DNA from: Rhizobium sophorae
GTDB taxonomy: Bacteria; Pseudomonadota; Alphaproteobacteria; Rhizobiales; Rhizobiaceae
DNA: 64,000 nucleotides
Direction: 5' to 3'
Assembly: GCF_013087515.1 (NCBI RefSeq)
Contig: NZ_JABFCN010000023.1
Span: forward strand, 62,001-126,000
Part shown: piece by piece, positions 35,973 to 45,351 of the stretch
Layout of the letters: each line of letters starts with the position of its first letter
How positions within the stretch are numbered: position 1 is the stretch's first letter
Translations under genes and position numbers: made by a program
Notes under the pieces: generated by a model
What the model saw: the letters and a program-made list of their open reading frames with translations, nothing else
Databases searched by the model: none
Told to the model about the DNA's origin: nothing

Positions 35973-36919
35973 CCCCGCTTCTGCGCCTGTTCGGCAAACC
36001 TTGGATCTGGTCGTGGCTTGCCGCCTTCATCGTCTGGTTCCTGACGATCATGGTGACGCTCGGCGCCAGCACGCTTGGCCTATCACAGGCAGCACTGACC
36101 TTCGCGGCCTTCTCGGTCATCGTCGGCATCGGCCAGATGTTCGTCATCACGCTCGGCCCCGGCAACATCGATCTCTCGGTGCCCGCCACCATGACGCTTG
36201 CCGGTACGGTGGCGTTGAAGCTGATGAATGTCGAAAACGGCATGATCTTGCCCGGGTTCCTAGTCGCCATCGTCATCGGCTTCGTCGTCGGCCTCGGCAA
36301 CTATGCACTCATCAAGGCGCTGCGCATTCCGCCGATCATCGCCACGCTGTCCATGAGCTTCATCGTGCAGTCCGCGGCGATCTGGACGAACCGGGGACTG
36401 CGCATCAAGCCTCCGAGCGTGCTGGCGGAATTCACCACGTCGCACACGCTCGGCGTGCCGAACGTGGCGATCGTCGCACTCCTCATCTCGCTGCTGGCCT
36501 GGTTCCTGCTCGAGAAGACGATCTATGGGCGATGGATCTCGGCGATCGGCCAGAGCATGCCGGCCGCGCGCATGGCGGGCATACCGGTCGACGGCACGCG
36601 TTTTGTCACCTACCTTTTCTGCGCCGTGCTCGCTTCGGTCGCCGGCTATCTGCTCGCCTGCTTCTCGGGCGGCGCCGCACTCAACATGGGCTCGGAATAT
36701 CTGCTGATGTCGATCGCCGTCGTCGTGATCGGCGGCACGGCGGTTGCCGGCGGCGATTCCAACGTGCCGGGCATCTGGGGCGCATCGCTCTTCATGTTCC
36801 TGGTCGTCTCCATGCTCAACACGTACGGGCTCGGCGCGGGTATCCGCCTGATCATGACCGGCCTCATCATCATCAGCGTCATCATGCTCGCCGGCGGTCG
36901 CCGAGCCGGCATGCGATAA
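35969..36919 (+). CDS. Ribose-type ABC transporter permease, second
   Basis: The 316-aa protein is of the same family (GPGNIDLSVPATMTLAGTV; GGTAVAGGDSNVPGIWGA). Two different permease genes imply a heterodimeric channel, as in several rhizobial sugar systems. It is followed after 14 bases by the SMP-30 lactonase gene. Confidence 0.88.
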   Translation: MTPLLRLFGKPWIWSWLAAFIVWFLTIMVTLGASTLGLSQAALTFAAFSVIVGIGQMFVITLGPGNIDLSVPATMTLAGTVALKLMNVENGMILPGFLVAIVIGFVVGLGNYALIKALRIPPIIATLSMSFIVQSAAIWTNRGLRIKPPSVLAEFTTSHTLGVPNVAIVALLISLLAWFLLEKTIYGRWISAIGQSMPAARMAGIPVDGTRFVTYLFCAVLASVAGYLLACFSGGAALNMGSEYLLMSIAVVVIGGTAVAGGDSNVPGIWGASLFMFLVVSMLNTYGLGAGIRLIMTGLIIISVIMLAGGRRAGMR

Positions 36920-36933
36920 TTAGGAAGACCGCT

Positions 36934-37848
36934 ATGGCCGAGGCCAGCATTTATGAAATCCACGACCCGCGCTTCCGGCAGATGATCGTAACCAGCGCCG
37001 GCCTCGACGAACTCTATTCCGGCTGCCGCTGGGCGGAGGGTCCCGTCTGGTTCAACGACGCGAACCAGCTGCTCTGGAGCGATATTCCCAACCAGCGCAT
37101 GCTGCGTTGGACGCCCGAGAGCGGCGTTTCCGTCTATCGCCAACCGTCGAACTTCACCAACGGCCATACGCGCGACCGGCAGGGACGGCTGATCTCCTGC
37201 GAACATGGAACGCGCCGCGTCACCCGCACCGAGGTCGACGGCTCGATCACCGTGCTCGCCGACCGCTTCGAGGGCGGCAGGCTTAATTCGCCGAACGATG
37301 TGGTGGTGAAATCAGACGGCACGATCTGGTTCACCGATCCGACCTACGGCATCATGTCGGACTATGAAGGCTATCGCGCCGAGCCGGAGCAGGCGACCCG
37401 CAACGTCTACCGGCTCGATCCGATGACCGGCGCGCTTGCGGCGGTCGTCACGGATTTCACCCAACCGAACGGTCTCGCCTTCTCGCCCGACGAGACAATC
37501 CTCTATGTGGCGGATTCGGCCGCCAGCCATGACGAAAGCCTGCCGCGTCACATCCGCGCTTTCGACGTGGTCGATGTCAACAGGCTGACGAACGGCCGCG
37601 TCTTCTGCCTCATCGACAATGGCATCCCGGACGGCATCCGCACCGACGTCAACGGGAACCTATGGTCGAGTGCCGCCGATGGCGTGCATTGCTTCGACCC
37701 GGCAGGCAAACTAATCGGCAAGATCCGCGTACCCCAGACCGTCGCCAACCTCACCTTCGGCGGGCCTCAACGCAACCGGCTGTTTATCGCGGCGACGCGG
37801 TCGGTTTATTCGGTTTACGTTGCTGTGAGCGGGGCTCAGCTGCCGTGA
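36934..37848 (+). CDS. SMP-30/gluconolactonase-family lactonase
   Basis: From ATG 36934, preceded by TAGGAAG, the protein is 304 aa. It is a six-bladed propeller of the SMP-30 family: CRWAEGPVWF (metal-ligand Glu), RLNSPNDVVVKSDG (Asn), FTQPNGLAFSPDE (Asn), and ADSAAS. These enzymes open sugar lactones. As last gene of the sugar ABC operon it suggests that the imported sugar is oxidised to a lactone inside the cell. The frame is open back to 36001 across the permease gene; that part is an artefact of codon bias. Confidence 0.85.
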   Translation: MAEASIYEIHDPRFRQMIVTSAGLDELYSGCRWAEGPVWFNDANQLLWSDIPNQRMLRWTPESGVSVYRQPSNFTNGHTRDRQGRLISCEHGTRRVTRTEVDGSITVLADRFEGGRLNSPNDVVVKSDGTIWFTDPTYGIMSDYEGYRAEPEQATRNVYRLDPMTGALAAVVTDFTQPNGLAFSPDETILYVADSAASHDESLPRHIRAFDVVDVNRLTNGRVFCLIDNGIPDGIRTDVNGNLWSSAADGVHCFDPAGKLIGKIRVPQTVANLTFGGPQRNRLFIAATRSVYSVYVAVSGAQLP

Positions 37849-37968
37849 GGTTGGTCGCCTTGAACAGGTTCGAACGAGCGGCCCCTTGGGAACAATAGAG
37901 CTGTTGAAAAGCCGGGGCCGTCGGGTGCAGCAATATCCGTTTCGAAAACCTTTAAAAACAAACCCGGT

Positions 37969-38868
37969 TCATTCGATTGCCGAAAAAAACGCCGGGATCT
38001 GTTGCTCGAAGAACTTTGAGAACGAGGCGATACGCGGCGGTAGTGCCTGATACGGGGGGTAATAGAGTGTCAGCCACAAGTCCGGCGGCGACCAGTCCGG
38101 CAGGACGTGGACAAGCCGTCCGGTCCGAAGATGCTCGGCCACATGGAACTTGGGTAGCATGGCGACCCCGGCGCCGTCGGCGGCCATGCTCGCCAGCACC
38201 TCTCCGCTATTGGCGCTGAATGCCCGGCCCGCAGAAAACGTGGCGCTACCACTGCCGTCCGACAGCGTCCAGGTTTCCCGCTTGCTGTCACCGCTGTAGG
38301 CCAGGCAATCGTCGGGAATGAGCTCGTTCGGATGCTTCATGTCGGCAAACCGGCTGCCCGGCGCTGCGACGAGGATACGGCGCACGACACTGATCTTGCG
38401 CCAGATCGTGAACTTGTCCGAGGGTGCCGCGGAAATGCGGATTGCCAGATCATAGTCGTCATCGATGATGTCAACGAGTCCATCCGCAAGCGAGATCTCG
38501 AAGCTGATCTTCGGGTAGCGTTCCTTGAATGCCGAAAGGATGGGCGGCAGGACCTGCCGGCCGAACCAGGTCGGCGCGCTGATTCGCAGGCGGCCATGAT
38601 CCGCCTTGTGGGTATTCATCACGTCCTTGCGTGCGTTGTCCAACGCCTGCACCACCGGCTGTATCTGGGCGGCGAAGATCGCGCCGTCGGTCGTCAGCGA
38701 TACCTGGCGCGTGGTCCGCACGAAGAGTTGCACGCCCAGGTCTTCTTCCAGGGCTGCGATCGCCCGCGTGACGGCTGCGGGGGTCATGTCGAGTTCGCGC
38801 GCGACCTGCGCGAAGTTCCGTTTCTCGGCGGCCAGCAGAAAGGTTCGCAGCAGCTTGTAGTCGTTCAT
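37969..38868 (-). CDS. LysR-family transcriptional regulator
   Basis: The 299-aa protein has the LysR winged helix at the N terminus (LLRTFLLAAEKRNFAQVARELDMTP, residues 6-30, quoted in part) and the usual substrate-binding domain with VDIIDDDYDLAIRIS. It is transcribed away from the ring-cleaving dioxygenase gene across 120 bases, the standard arrangement for a LysR and its target. It probably governs the detoxification genes that follow to about 43 or 46 kb. The inducer could be a quinone or phenol, by analogy with the downstream enzymes. Confidence 0.85.
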   Translation of the reverse strand: MNDYKLLRTFLLAAEKRNFAQVARELDMTPAAVTRAIAALEEDLGVQLFVRTTRQVSLTTDGAIFAAQIQPVVQALDNARKDVMNTHKADHGRLRISAPTWFGRQVLPPILSAFKERYPKISFEISLADGLVDIIDDDYDLAIRISAAPSDKFTIWRKISVVRRILVAAPGSRFADMKHPNELIPDDCLAYSGDSKRETWTLSDGSGSATFSAGRAFSANSGEVLASMAADGAGVAMLPKFHVAEHLRTGRLVHVLPDWSPPDLWLTLYYPPYQALPPRIASFSKFFEQQIPAFFSAIE

Positions 38869-38988
38869 TGATTATTTCATCCATGGCAATTCACTAACAA
38901 TTATTATTGCAATTCCGACCGATGATCAACGGGCGTAGGTTTTCAATCACACCAGACAAACCAACGCCGCCGCGGAAGGGCAAGCATC

Positions 38989-39921
38989 ATGATCAAGGAT
39001 ATCAAGGGACTGCATCATATCACGTCGATGGCATCGGATGCCCGCCAGAACAACGCATTCTTCACAGACACGCTCGGCCTGCGCCGCGTCAAGAAGACCG
39101 TGAATTTCGACGACCCCAACGTCTACCACCTCTATTACGGTGACGAGGCCGGCACCCCCGGCTCCGTCATGACCTACTTCCCTTTTCCCGACGTGATGCG
39201 CGGCCGCCCGGGCGTCGGCGAAGTCAGCGAAACACAGTTCGCGGTGCCCAAGGGCTCACTCTCCTTCTGGCAGGATCGCCTGTCGGCAAAGGGAGCCGGT
39301 AACCTGCATACCGACACTGCCTTCGGCGCTGCCCGCCTCCTGTTCAAAGGGCCGGACGGCGAAGGGTTTGCCCTTGTCGAAACGGAAAACGATGGCCGCA
39401 AGGCCTGGAATGGCGCCGGCATCGACGAAAGCGTCGGCATCCGCGGCTTCACCGGTGCCAAGTTCCGCCTGCATGACGCCGCTGCCACGTCCGAACTGCT
39501 CGGTTTCATGGGCTACCAGCGCGCTGAGACGGATGGCGATGTGACCCGCTTCATCATGCCCGGCGGCAATGGTGCCGATACGATCGACCTCGAGGTTCTT
39601 GCGAAAACGCCTTTCGCAAGGCAGGGCGCGGGTTCGGTGCATCACATCGCCTTCGCCGTCGAGAACCGCGCAAAGCAGCTCGAAGTTCGCAAGGCCCTGA
39701 TGGATACAGGATACCAGGTGACACCTGTCATCGACCGCGATTACTTCTGGGCTATCTACTTCCGCACACCCGGCGGCGTCCTGTTCGAAATCGCCACGAA
39801 CGAACCCGGTTTCGACCGCGACGAAGACACGGCACACCTCGGCGAGGTTTTGAAACTGCCGGCTCGTTACGAGCCCTATCGTGACCAGATCGAAGCCGGG
39901 CTAACACCGCTCGCCGCCTGA
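38989..39921 (+). CDS. Ring-cleaving dioxygenase, VOC family (MhqO-like)
   Basis: The 310-aa protein is made of two vicinal-oxygen-chelate modules. Likely metal ligands are in GLHHITSM (residues 7-14), SVHHIAFAV and GVLFEIATNEPG. It resembles MhqA/MhqO-type hydroquinone dioxygenases, which need Fe(II) and break hydroquinone-like rings, and are linked to resistance to quinones and other electrophiles. It begins the block under the divergent LysR regulator. Confidence 0.82.
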   Translation: MIKDIKGLHHITSMASDARQNNAFFTDTLGLRRVKKTVNFDDPNVYHLYYGDEAGTPGSVMTYFPFPDVMRGRPGVGEVSETQFAVPKGSLSFWQDRLSAKGAGNLHTDTAFGAARLLFKGPDGEGFALVETENDGRKAWNGAGIDESVGIRGFTGAKFRLHDAAATSELLGFMGYQRAETDGDVTRFIMPGGNGADTIDLEVLAKTPFARQGAGSVHHIAFAVENRAKQLEVRKALMDTGYQVTPVIDRDYFWAIYFRTPGGVLFEIATNEPGFDRDEDTAHLGEVLKLPARYEPYRDQIEAGLTPLAA

Positions 39922-39938
39922 GGTCGCTTTCCAACAAT

Positions 39939-39970
39939 AAGGCGGCATAACTTTCAAGACGTGCCGCCTT
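39939..39970 (+). repeat. Stem-loop after the dioxygenase gene
   Basis: AAGGCGGCA (39939-39947) pairs perfectly with TGCCGCCTT (39962-39970). There is no T-run, so it is more likely an mRNA 3' protecting hairpin or a weak terminator between the dioxygenase and isochorismatase-like genes. Confidence 0.55.
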
Positions 39971-40016
39971 CCCTGCCCCATTACCTACCTTCAACCCAGT
40001 CAAAGGAAGACACGAG

Positions 40017-40706
40017 ATGTCCAGCAAGCTTCAGGTCCTCACCCCGCAGAACAGTCAGATCATCTTTATCGACCAGCAGCCGCAGATGGCCTTCGGCGTC
40101 CAATCGATCGACCGCCAGGTCTTGAAGAACAACGTGGTCGCTCTTGCCAAGGCAGCCAGGATCTTCAACATCCCGACGACCATCACCACCGTCGAGACCG
40201 ACAGCTTCTCGGGCAACACTTTCCCGGAACTGCTCGCTGTCGTCCCGGACAATGATATCCTTGAGCGCACGTCGATGAATTCCTGGGACGACCAGAACGT
40301 CCGCGACGCGCTTGCCAAGCAGGCTGCCGATGGCCGCAAGAAGATTGTCGTCGCCGGCCTCTGGACGGAGGTTTGCAACACGACCTTCGCACTCTCCTGC
40401 ATGAACGACACCGACTATGAGATCTACATGGTTGCGGATGCTTCCGGCGGCACGTCCGTCGATGCGCACAAATATGCGATGGACCGCATGGTACAGGCCG
40501 GCGTCGTTCCGGTCACCTGGCAGCAGGTCCTGCTCGAATGGCAGCGCGACTGGGCTCGCAAGGAAACCTACGATGCGGTCACGTCGCTGGTGAAGGAGCA
40601 TTCCGGCGCCTACGGCATGGGCATCGATTATGCTGTTACGCATGTCCACGGTGGTGCCGAACGCGTCAAGCACGGCAAGCGGATCGGCCCGAACCCTGCC
40701 AAGTAA
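40017..40706 (+). CDS. Isochorismatase-like (YcaC-type) hydrolase
   Basis: The 229-aa protein belongs to the cysteine hydrolase fold. The catalytic candidates are Asp19 (FIDQQPQM), Arg84 (ERTSMNSW) and Cys120 (LWTEVCNTTF), the layout of YcaC-like proteins. Substrates for this subfamily are uncertain. GGAAG precedes the ATG. It lies 95 bases after the dioxygenase gene on the same strand and appears part of the same response block. Confidence 0.82.
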   Translation: MSSKLQVLTPQNSQIIFIDQQPQMAFGVQSIDRQVLKNNVVALAKAARIFNIPTTITTVETDSFSGNTFPELLAVVPDNDILERTSMNSWDDQNVRDALAKQAADGRKKIVVAGLWTEVCNTTFALSCMNDTDYEIYMVADASGGTSVDAHKYAMDRMVQAGVVPVTWQQVLLEWQRDWARKETYDAVTSLVKEHSGAYGMGIDYAVTHVHGGAERVKHGKRIGPNPAK

Positions 40707-40712
40707 ACCGTC

Positions 40713-40755
40713 AATCACTCCGGCCGGCTGCGTCCTGCCGGAGTGATTTTCTTTC
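40713..40755 (+). terminator. Intrinsic terminator after the isochorismatase-like gene
   Basis: AATCACTCCGGC (40713-40724) pairs perfectly with GCCGGAGTGATT (40737-40748) and is followed by a T-rich run (TTCTTT). It separates the hydrolase from the XapX gene, so later genes depend on read-through or their own promoter. Confidence 0.75.
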
Positions 40756-40773
40756 ACCACGCGAGGTTCCCCC

Positions 40774-41064
40774 ATGAAACTCTATCTTCTTTCACTTGGT
40801 GCCGGCCTGCTGGTGGGCGTGATCTACAGCCTGCTCAATGTCCGCTCGCCTGCCCCGCCTGTCGTCGCGCTCATCGGGCTGCTCGGCATCCTTGTCGGCG
40901 AGCAGCTCGTACCGCTGGCAAAGAGCATCTGGGCTCGAGAGGCTGTCGCCGTCTCCTGGTTTCATCAGGTCAAGCCGCACATGTTCGGTCACCTGCCGAA
41001 AGGTGGGGAAACCGTGGTGGCGGTGAACCCACCCCATCAAGATTTAACATCGGGGAAAAGCTGA
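40774..41064 (+). CDS. XapX-domain small membrane protein
   Basis: The 96-aa protein has two hydrophobic helices (LLSLGAGLLVGVIYSLL and VVALIGLLGILVGEQLVPLA) that match the XapX domain (DUF1427). The role of the family is not known; it often sits next to hydrolases of the type that follows. Its TGA overlaps the next ATG by one base (TGATG), so the two are coupled. Confidence 0.78.
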   Translation: MKLYLLSLGAGLLVGVIYSLLNVRSPAPPVVALIGLLGILVGEQLVPLAKSIWAREAVAVSWFHQVKPHMFGHLPKGGETVVAVNPPHQDLTSGKS

Positions 41065-43046
41065 TGACGACGCGCCGCACATTCCTGGGCGCAGCATCGA
41101 GCCTCGCCTTTTCAAACTTGTTTTCACAGGCCGATGCCGCCGATCCCATCAAGACCGGAGACGCTTCCATGTATGCAGATATCGTTCTTCACAATGGATT
41201 GATCACGACGCTTGATCGCGCAAATCCGAACGCCACCGCAGTCGCCGTCAAGGACGGCCTATTCATGGACGTGGGTACCGACCGCGACGTCATGGTGCTC
41301 GCCGGACCGGATACGAAGATCGTCGATCTCAAGGGCAAGCGTGTACTGCCTGGTCTGATCGACAATCACACCCACGTTGTGCGGGGCGGTCTCAACTTCA
41401 ACATGGAGCTCCGCTGGGACGGCGTCCGCTCGCTCGCCGATGCGATGGACATGCTCAGACGGCAAGTCGCCATCACGCCTGCCCCACAATGGGTGCGTGT
41501 CGTCGGCGGCTTCACCGAACACCAGTTCGCCGAAAAACGCCTGCCGACGATCGACGAGATCAATGCTATTGCACCCGATACGCCTGTCTTCCTGTTGCAT
41601 CTCTATGACCGCGCACTACTCAACGGTGCCGCCCTTCGCGCCGTCGGCTATACCAAGGACACGCCGAACCCTCCGGGCGGCGAGATCACGCGCGACGCCA
41701 GTGGCAATCCGACGGGACTTTTGCTTGCCAAGCCGAATGCGGGCATTCTCTATTCGACTTTGTCAAAGGGCCCCAAGCTTCCGTTCGAATATCAAGTCAA
41801 TTCCACCCGCCATTTCATGCGCGAACTCAACCGGCTGGGCATCACCGGCGTCATTGATGCCGGCGGCGGATTTCAGAATTACCCGGACGACTATGCGGTG
41901 ATCCAGAAGCTTTCGGACGAGGACCAGCTTACGGTACGTCTGGCCTACAATCTCTTCACGCAGAAGCCGAAGGAAGAGAAGCAGGATTTCCTCAACTGGA
42001 CGCAGTCGGTCAAATACAAGCAGGGTAACGACTATTTCCGCCACAACGGTGCGGGGGAGATGTTGGTCTTTTCCGCCGCCGACTTCGAAGACTTCCGTCA
42101 GCCCCGCCCGGACATGCCGCCGGAAATGGAAGGCGAACTGGAGGACGTCGTTCGGGTGTTGGCCGAAAACCGCTGGCCTTGGCGGCTTCACGCCACCTAT
42201 GACGAAACGATCAGCCGCTCGCTCGATGTGTTCGAGAAGGTCAACAAGGATATCCCGCTCGAGGGCCTCAACTGGTTCTTCGACCATGCCGAGACGATTT
42301 CCGATCGCTCGATCGACCGGATCGCAGCGCTCGGTGGCGGCATCGCCACGCAGCACCGCATGGCCTATCAGGGCGAATATTTCGTCCAGCGATACGGCCA
42401 CGGCGTTGCAGAAGCGACACCGCCGATCAGGCGCATGCTTGATAAGGGCATCAACGTCTCCGCCGGCACCGATGCGACGCGCGTCGCCTCCTATAACCCC
42501 TGGGTCTCGCTTTCATGGATGGTGACCGGCAAGACCGTTGGCGGCATGCAGCTCTATCCACGTGCCAACTGCCTCGACCGCGAGACGGCGCTGCGCATGT
42601 GGACCGAGAAGGTCACCTGGTTTTCCAACGAAGAAGGCAAGAAGGGCCGGATCGAAAAGGGCCAGTTCGCCGATCTCGTCGTGCCGGACAGGGACTTCTT
42701 CACCTGCGCAGAGGACGAGATCTCGTTTCTCACCTCGCAGTTGACCATGGTCGGCGGCAAGATCGTCTTCGGTGCGGGCGACTTCAAGTCTCTCGACGAG
42801 AACGACGTGCCTCCCGCCATGCCGGACTGGTCTCCCGCGCGCACGTTCGGCGGCTACGCTGCATGGGGCGAACCGCAGGGCGCAGGCATGAACTCGTTGC
42901 GCCGTACCGCGATCTCGACGTGCGGTTGCGCCAGTTCCTGCAACGTTCATGGTCACGACCACGCCGGTGCCTGGACATCGAAGCTGCCGATTGCCGATCT
43001 CAAGGGCTTCTTCGGTGCGCTTGGTTGTGCCTGCTGGGCCGTCTGA
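41064..43046 (+). CDS. Tat-exported YtcJ-like amidohydrolase with Cys/His-rich tail
   Basis: The 660-aa protein begins MTTRRTFLGAASSLAFSNLF, a clear twin-arginine signal, so it is exported folded. The body is an amidohydrolase_3/YtcJ-like metal hydrolase: LKGKRVLPGLIDNHTHVVRGG (two metal His, quoted in part), a late FDHAE segment, and SAGTDATR near the end of the barrel. The final 70 residues are odd: STCGCASSCNVHGHDH and GALGCACWAV give a dense set of Cys and His that could bind metal or form disulfides. Substrate unknown. The gene is coupled to XapX and followed by a terminator-like hairpin. Confidence 0.82.
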   Translation: MTTRRTFLGAASSLAFSNLFSQADAADPIKTGDASMYADIVLHNGLITTLDRANPNATAVAVKDGLFMDVGTDRDVMVLAGPDTKIVDLKGKRVLPGLIDNHTHVVRGGLNFNMELRWDGVRSLADAMDMLRRQVAITPAPQWVRVVGGFTEHQFAEKRLPTIDEINAIAPDTPVFLLHLYDRALLNGAALRAVGYTKDTPNPPGGEITRDASGNPTGLLLAKPNAGILYSTLSKGPKLPFEYQVNSTRHFMRELNRLGITGVIDAGGGFQNYPDDYAVIQKLSDEDQLTVRLAYNLFTQKPKEEKQDFLNWTQSVKYKQGNDYFRHNGAGEMLVFSAADFEDFRQPRPDMPPEMEGELEDVVRVLAENRWPWRLHATYDETISRSLDVFEKVNKDIPLEGLNWFFDHAETISDRSIDRIAALGGGIATQHRMAYQGEYFVQRYGHGVAEATPPIRRMLDKGINVSAGTDATRVASYNPWVSLSWMVTGKTVGGMQLYPRANCLDRETALRMWTEKVTWFSNEEGKKGRIEKGQFADLVVPDRDFFTCAEDEISFLTSQLTMVGGKIVFGAGDFKSLDENDVPPAMPDWSPARTFGGYAAWGEPQGAGMNSLRRTAISTCGCASSCNVHGHDHAGAWTSKLPIADLKGFFGALGCACWAV

Positions 43047-43073
43047 CCCCGCGCGGTTAGCGACCACATTGAG

Positions 43074-43100
43074 TGGGCAGCGGCCTCCGCTGCCCAATTT
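43074..43100 (+). terminator. Terminator-like hairpin after the amidohydrolase gene
   Basis: TGGGCAGCGG (43074-43083) pairs perfectly with CCGCTGCCCA (43087-43096) around a CCT loop, followed by a short ATTT. The stem is very stable; the T-run is weak. Confidence 0.6.
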
Positions 43101-43244
43101 GCTCTACCAGATCGTTTATTGCGACAATCGCAACTAAATCGAAATAATTAATGCAATTGCTGGAGGTAATCTTTCTGGCCAATATCGCTCCACTAACGGC
43201 AAACAAAGCCCCTTGTTTCGATCGACTACACGACAGGAGCAGAC

Positions 43245-43688
43245 ATGATTGATCATTTTTCGTCCACCCGCCACCGGGACTCGCTTCTTGCGCGGATCAT
43301 CGCTGCACCAGCGACACGGTTCATCGCGCTGCTCGCTCTCTGCGCGGCCTATATCCAGGGGCCGCTCACCAAGCTCTTCGATTTCCAGGGCGCAATCGCT
43401 GAAATGAACCATTTCGGCCTGCGTCCCGCGGCACTCTTCGCAGTCACCGTTATCGCCTTCGAATTGGCGGCCTCGGCCATGGTGGTGTCGGGGATCCTTC
43501 GCTGGGCAGGAGCGCTGGCGCTCGCCGGGTTCACGCTCTTTGCCACCCTTATCGCCCTTCGTTTCTGGGAGCTGCCCCCAGGCATGGACCGCATGATGGC
43601 AACCAACGCTTTCTTCGAACATCTCGGGCTCGCTGGCGCTTTCATCATTGTCGCCGCAAATGATCTGACCAAGGGAGCTGGCAAATGA
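43245..43688 (+). CDS. DoxX-family membrane protein
   Basis: The 147-aa protein has four hydrophobic segments typical of DoxX/DoxX-like proteins (FIALLALCAAYIQGPLTKLFDFQGAI, quoted here only as the start of the first repeat of the family; then LFAVTVIAFELAAS and AGALALAGFTLFAT). Such proteins have been linked to redox stress but without a settled reaction. The ATG follows GACAGGAGCAGAC. Its stop overlaps the MFS gene start by four bases. Confidence 0.75.
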   Translation: MIDHFSSTRHRDSLLARIIAAPATRFIALLALCAAYIQGPLTKLFDFQGAIAEMNHFGLRPAALFAVTVIAFELAASAMVVSGILRWAGALALAGFTLFATLIALRFWELPPGMDRMMATNAFFEHLGLAGAFIIVAANDLTKGAGK

Positions 43689-45283
43689 GCGCTACCAAAT
43701 CCTCCGGGGGCAGCTTTGCTCCCCTTGCCCAGCCAGTCTTCGCAGTACTTTGGGCTGCAACCGTCCTCGGAAATACCGGCAGCTTCATGCGCGATGTCGC
43801 CAGTTCCTGGCTCATGACCGATCTATCGGCCTCCCCGGCCGCCGTCGCGCTGGTGCAGGCGGCCGGAACCCTGCCGATCTTCCTCCTGGCAATTCCTGCG
43901 GGCGTGCTCACCGATATTCTTGATCGTCGCAAGTTTCTGATTGCCGTGCAGATTTTGCTCGCGTCAGTCAGTGTAAGCCTGATGATCCTGGCAAATACCG
44001 GCATGCTTTCGGTCAGCGCGCTGATCGGCCTGACCTTCCTTGGCGGGATCGGCGCCGCGCTAATGGGGCCGACCTGGCAGGCGATCGTGCCGGAGCTGGT
44101 GAAGAGAGAGGACGTCAAGAGCGCCGTCGCGCTCAACTCGCTCGGCATCAATATCGCGCGGTCGATCGGACCGGCCGCCGGGGGACTTCTCCTTGCAGCC
44201 TTGGGTGCAGGCGTCACCTATGGCGCGGATGTTGCGAGCTATCTCGTCGTCATTGCGGCGCTCGTCTGGTGGCCGCGGGCAAAGAATGCAAATGATACGT
44301 TGGCTGAAGGCTTCTTCGGCGCGTTCCGTGCAGGCCTGCGCTACACCCGCGCCAGCAAGCCCTTGCATGTCGTACTTTTGCGCGCGGCGATCTTCTTTGC
44401 CTTCGCCAGCGCCATCTGGGCACTCCTGCCGCTCGTCGCCCGACAATTGCTCGGTGGTGACGCAGGCTTCTACGGTATCCTGCTTGGCGCCGTCGGCGCT
44501 GGCGCAATCGGCGGCGCATTGCTCATGCCTAAATTGCGCGAACGCTTTACTGCCGACGGCCTGCTGCTCGGTGCCGCTGTTATCACAGCACTCGTCATGG
44601 GCGCTTTGTCGTTCGCGCCGCCGAAATGGGTCGCCATCATTGTTCTGCTCTTTCTCGGAGCTGCGTGGATCACGGCCCTGACCACGCTGAATGGGGCAGC
44701 GCAGGCCGTGCTACCGAACTGGGTCCGCGGTCGCGGTCTGGCGGTCTATCTCACCGTCTTCAATGGCGCGATGACGGCAGGTAGTCTTGGCTGGGGTGCC
44801 GTTGGTGAAGCTGCTGGAGTGCCGGGAGCGCTGCTGATCGGCGCGGCGGGACTGCTCATCGCGGGCTTCATCATGCATCGCTTAAAGCTGCCGGCCGGCG
44901 ACGCGGATATGGTGCCATCCAATCACTGGCCCGAACCCTTGGTCGCCGAGCCGGTAGCCCATGACCGTGGCCCGGTCCTGATCCTCATCGAATACCATGT
45001 CGAAAAACATCATCGCACAGCCTTCCTGCATGCGCTGGATGAGATGTCCCACGAGCGGCGGCGGGACGGGGCCTATGGATGGGGGGTGACCGAAGACTCC
45101 GCCGATCCGCAAAAGATCGTCGAATGGTTCATGGTCGAATCCTGGGCCGAGCATCTTCGCCAGCACAAACGGGTTTCAAATGCCGATGCTGATCTGCAAG
45201 GCCAGGTCCTCGCCTATCACTCGGGAACGGACAAACCGGTCGTGCGGCATTTCCTGACAATCAACCGGCCGGGAGCCGCCTAA
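43685..45283 (+). CDS. MFS_3-type exporter with C-terminal ABM-like domain
   Basis: The 532-aa protein has an MFS part of about 405 residues with some 11-12 membrane segments ([19 protein letters not shown] near the start; [15 protein letters not shown] is the loop-2 signature). A soluble domain of about 110 residues follows ([37 protein letters not shown]), which looks like a dimeric alpha/beta-barrel ABM domain. Related EntS-like proteins export siderophores or drugs. It is translationally coupled to DoxX. Confidence 0.8.
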   Translation: MSATKSSGGSFAPLAQPVFAVLWAATVLGNTGSFMRDVASSWLMTDLSASPAAVALVQAAGTLPIFLLAIPAGVLTDILDRRKFLIAVQILLASVSVSLMILANTGMLSVSALIGLTFLGGIGAALMGPTWQAIVPELVKREDVKSAVALNSLGINIARSIGPAAGGLLLAALGAGVTYGADVASYLVVIAALVWWPRAKNANDTLAEGFFGAFRAGLRYTRASKPLHVVLLRAAIFFAFASAIWALLPLVARQLLGGDAGFYGILLGAVGAGAIGGALLMPKLRERFTADGLLLGAAVITALVMGALSFAPPKWVAIIVLLFLGAAWITALTTLNGAAQAVLPNWVRGRGLAVYLTVFNGAMTAGSLGWGAVGEAAGVPGALLIGAAGLLIAGFIMHRLKLPAGDADMVPSNHWPEPLVAEPVAHDRGPVLILIEYHVEKHHRTAFLHALDEMSHERRRDGAYGWGVTEDSADPQKIVEWFMVESWAEHLRQHKRVSNADADLQGQVLAYHSGTDKPVVRHFLTINRPGAA

Positions 45284-45351
45284 CAACGCGGGATAGCAGC
45301 ATCCCCCCCTACCCTCGAATCATAGCCACTAAAGGATCACGGTACCGGAAA

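Noticed and set aside
36001..36933. In-frame N-terminal extension of the SMP-30 lactonase over the second permease gene
   Set aside because: The extension is Arg/His-rich out-of-frame permease sequence; ATG 36934 has a good ribosome site and starts the family domain.
37879..37920. CGGCCCC/GGGGCCG inverted repeat between the SMP-30 and LysR genes as a terminator
   Set aside because: The loop is 28 bases and no T-run follows; likely chance in GC-rich DNA.
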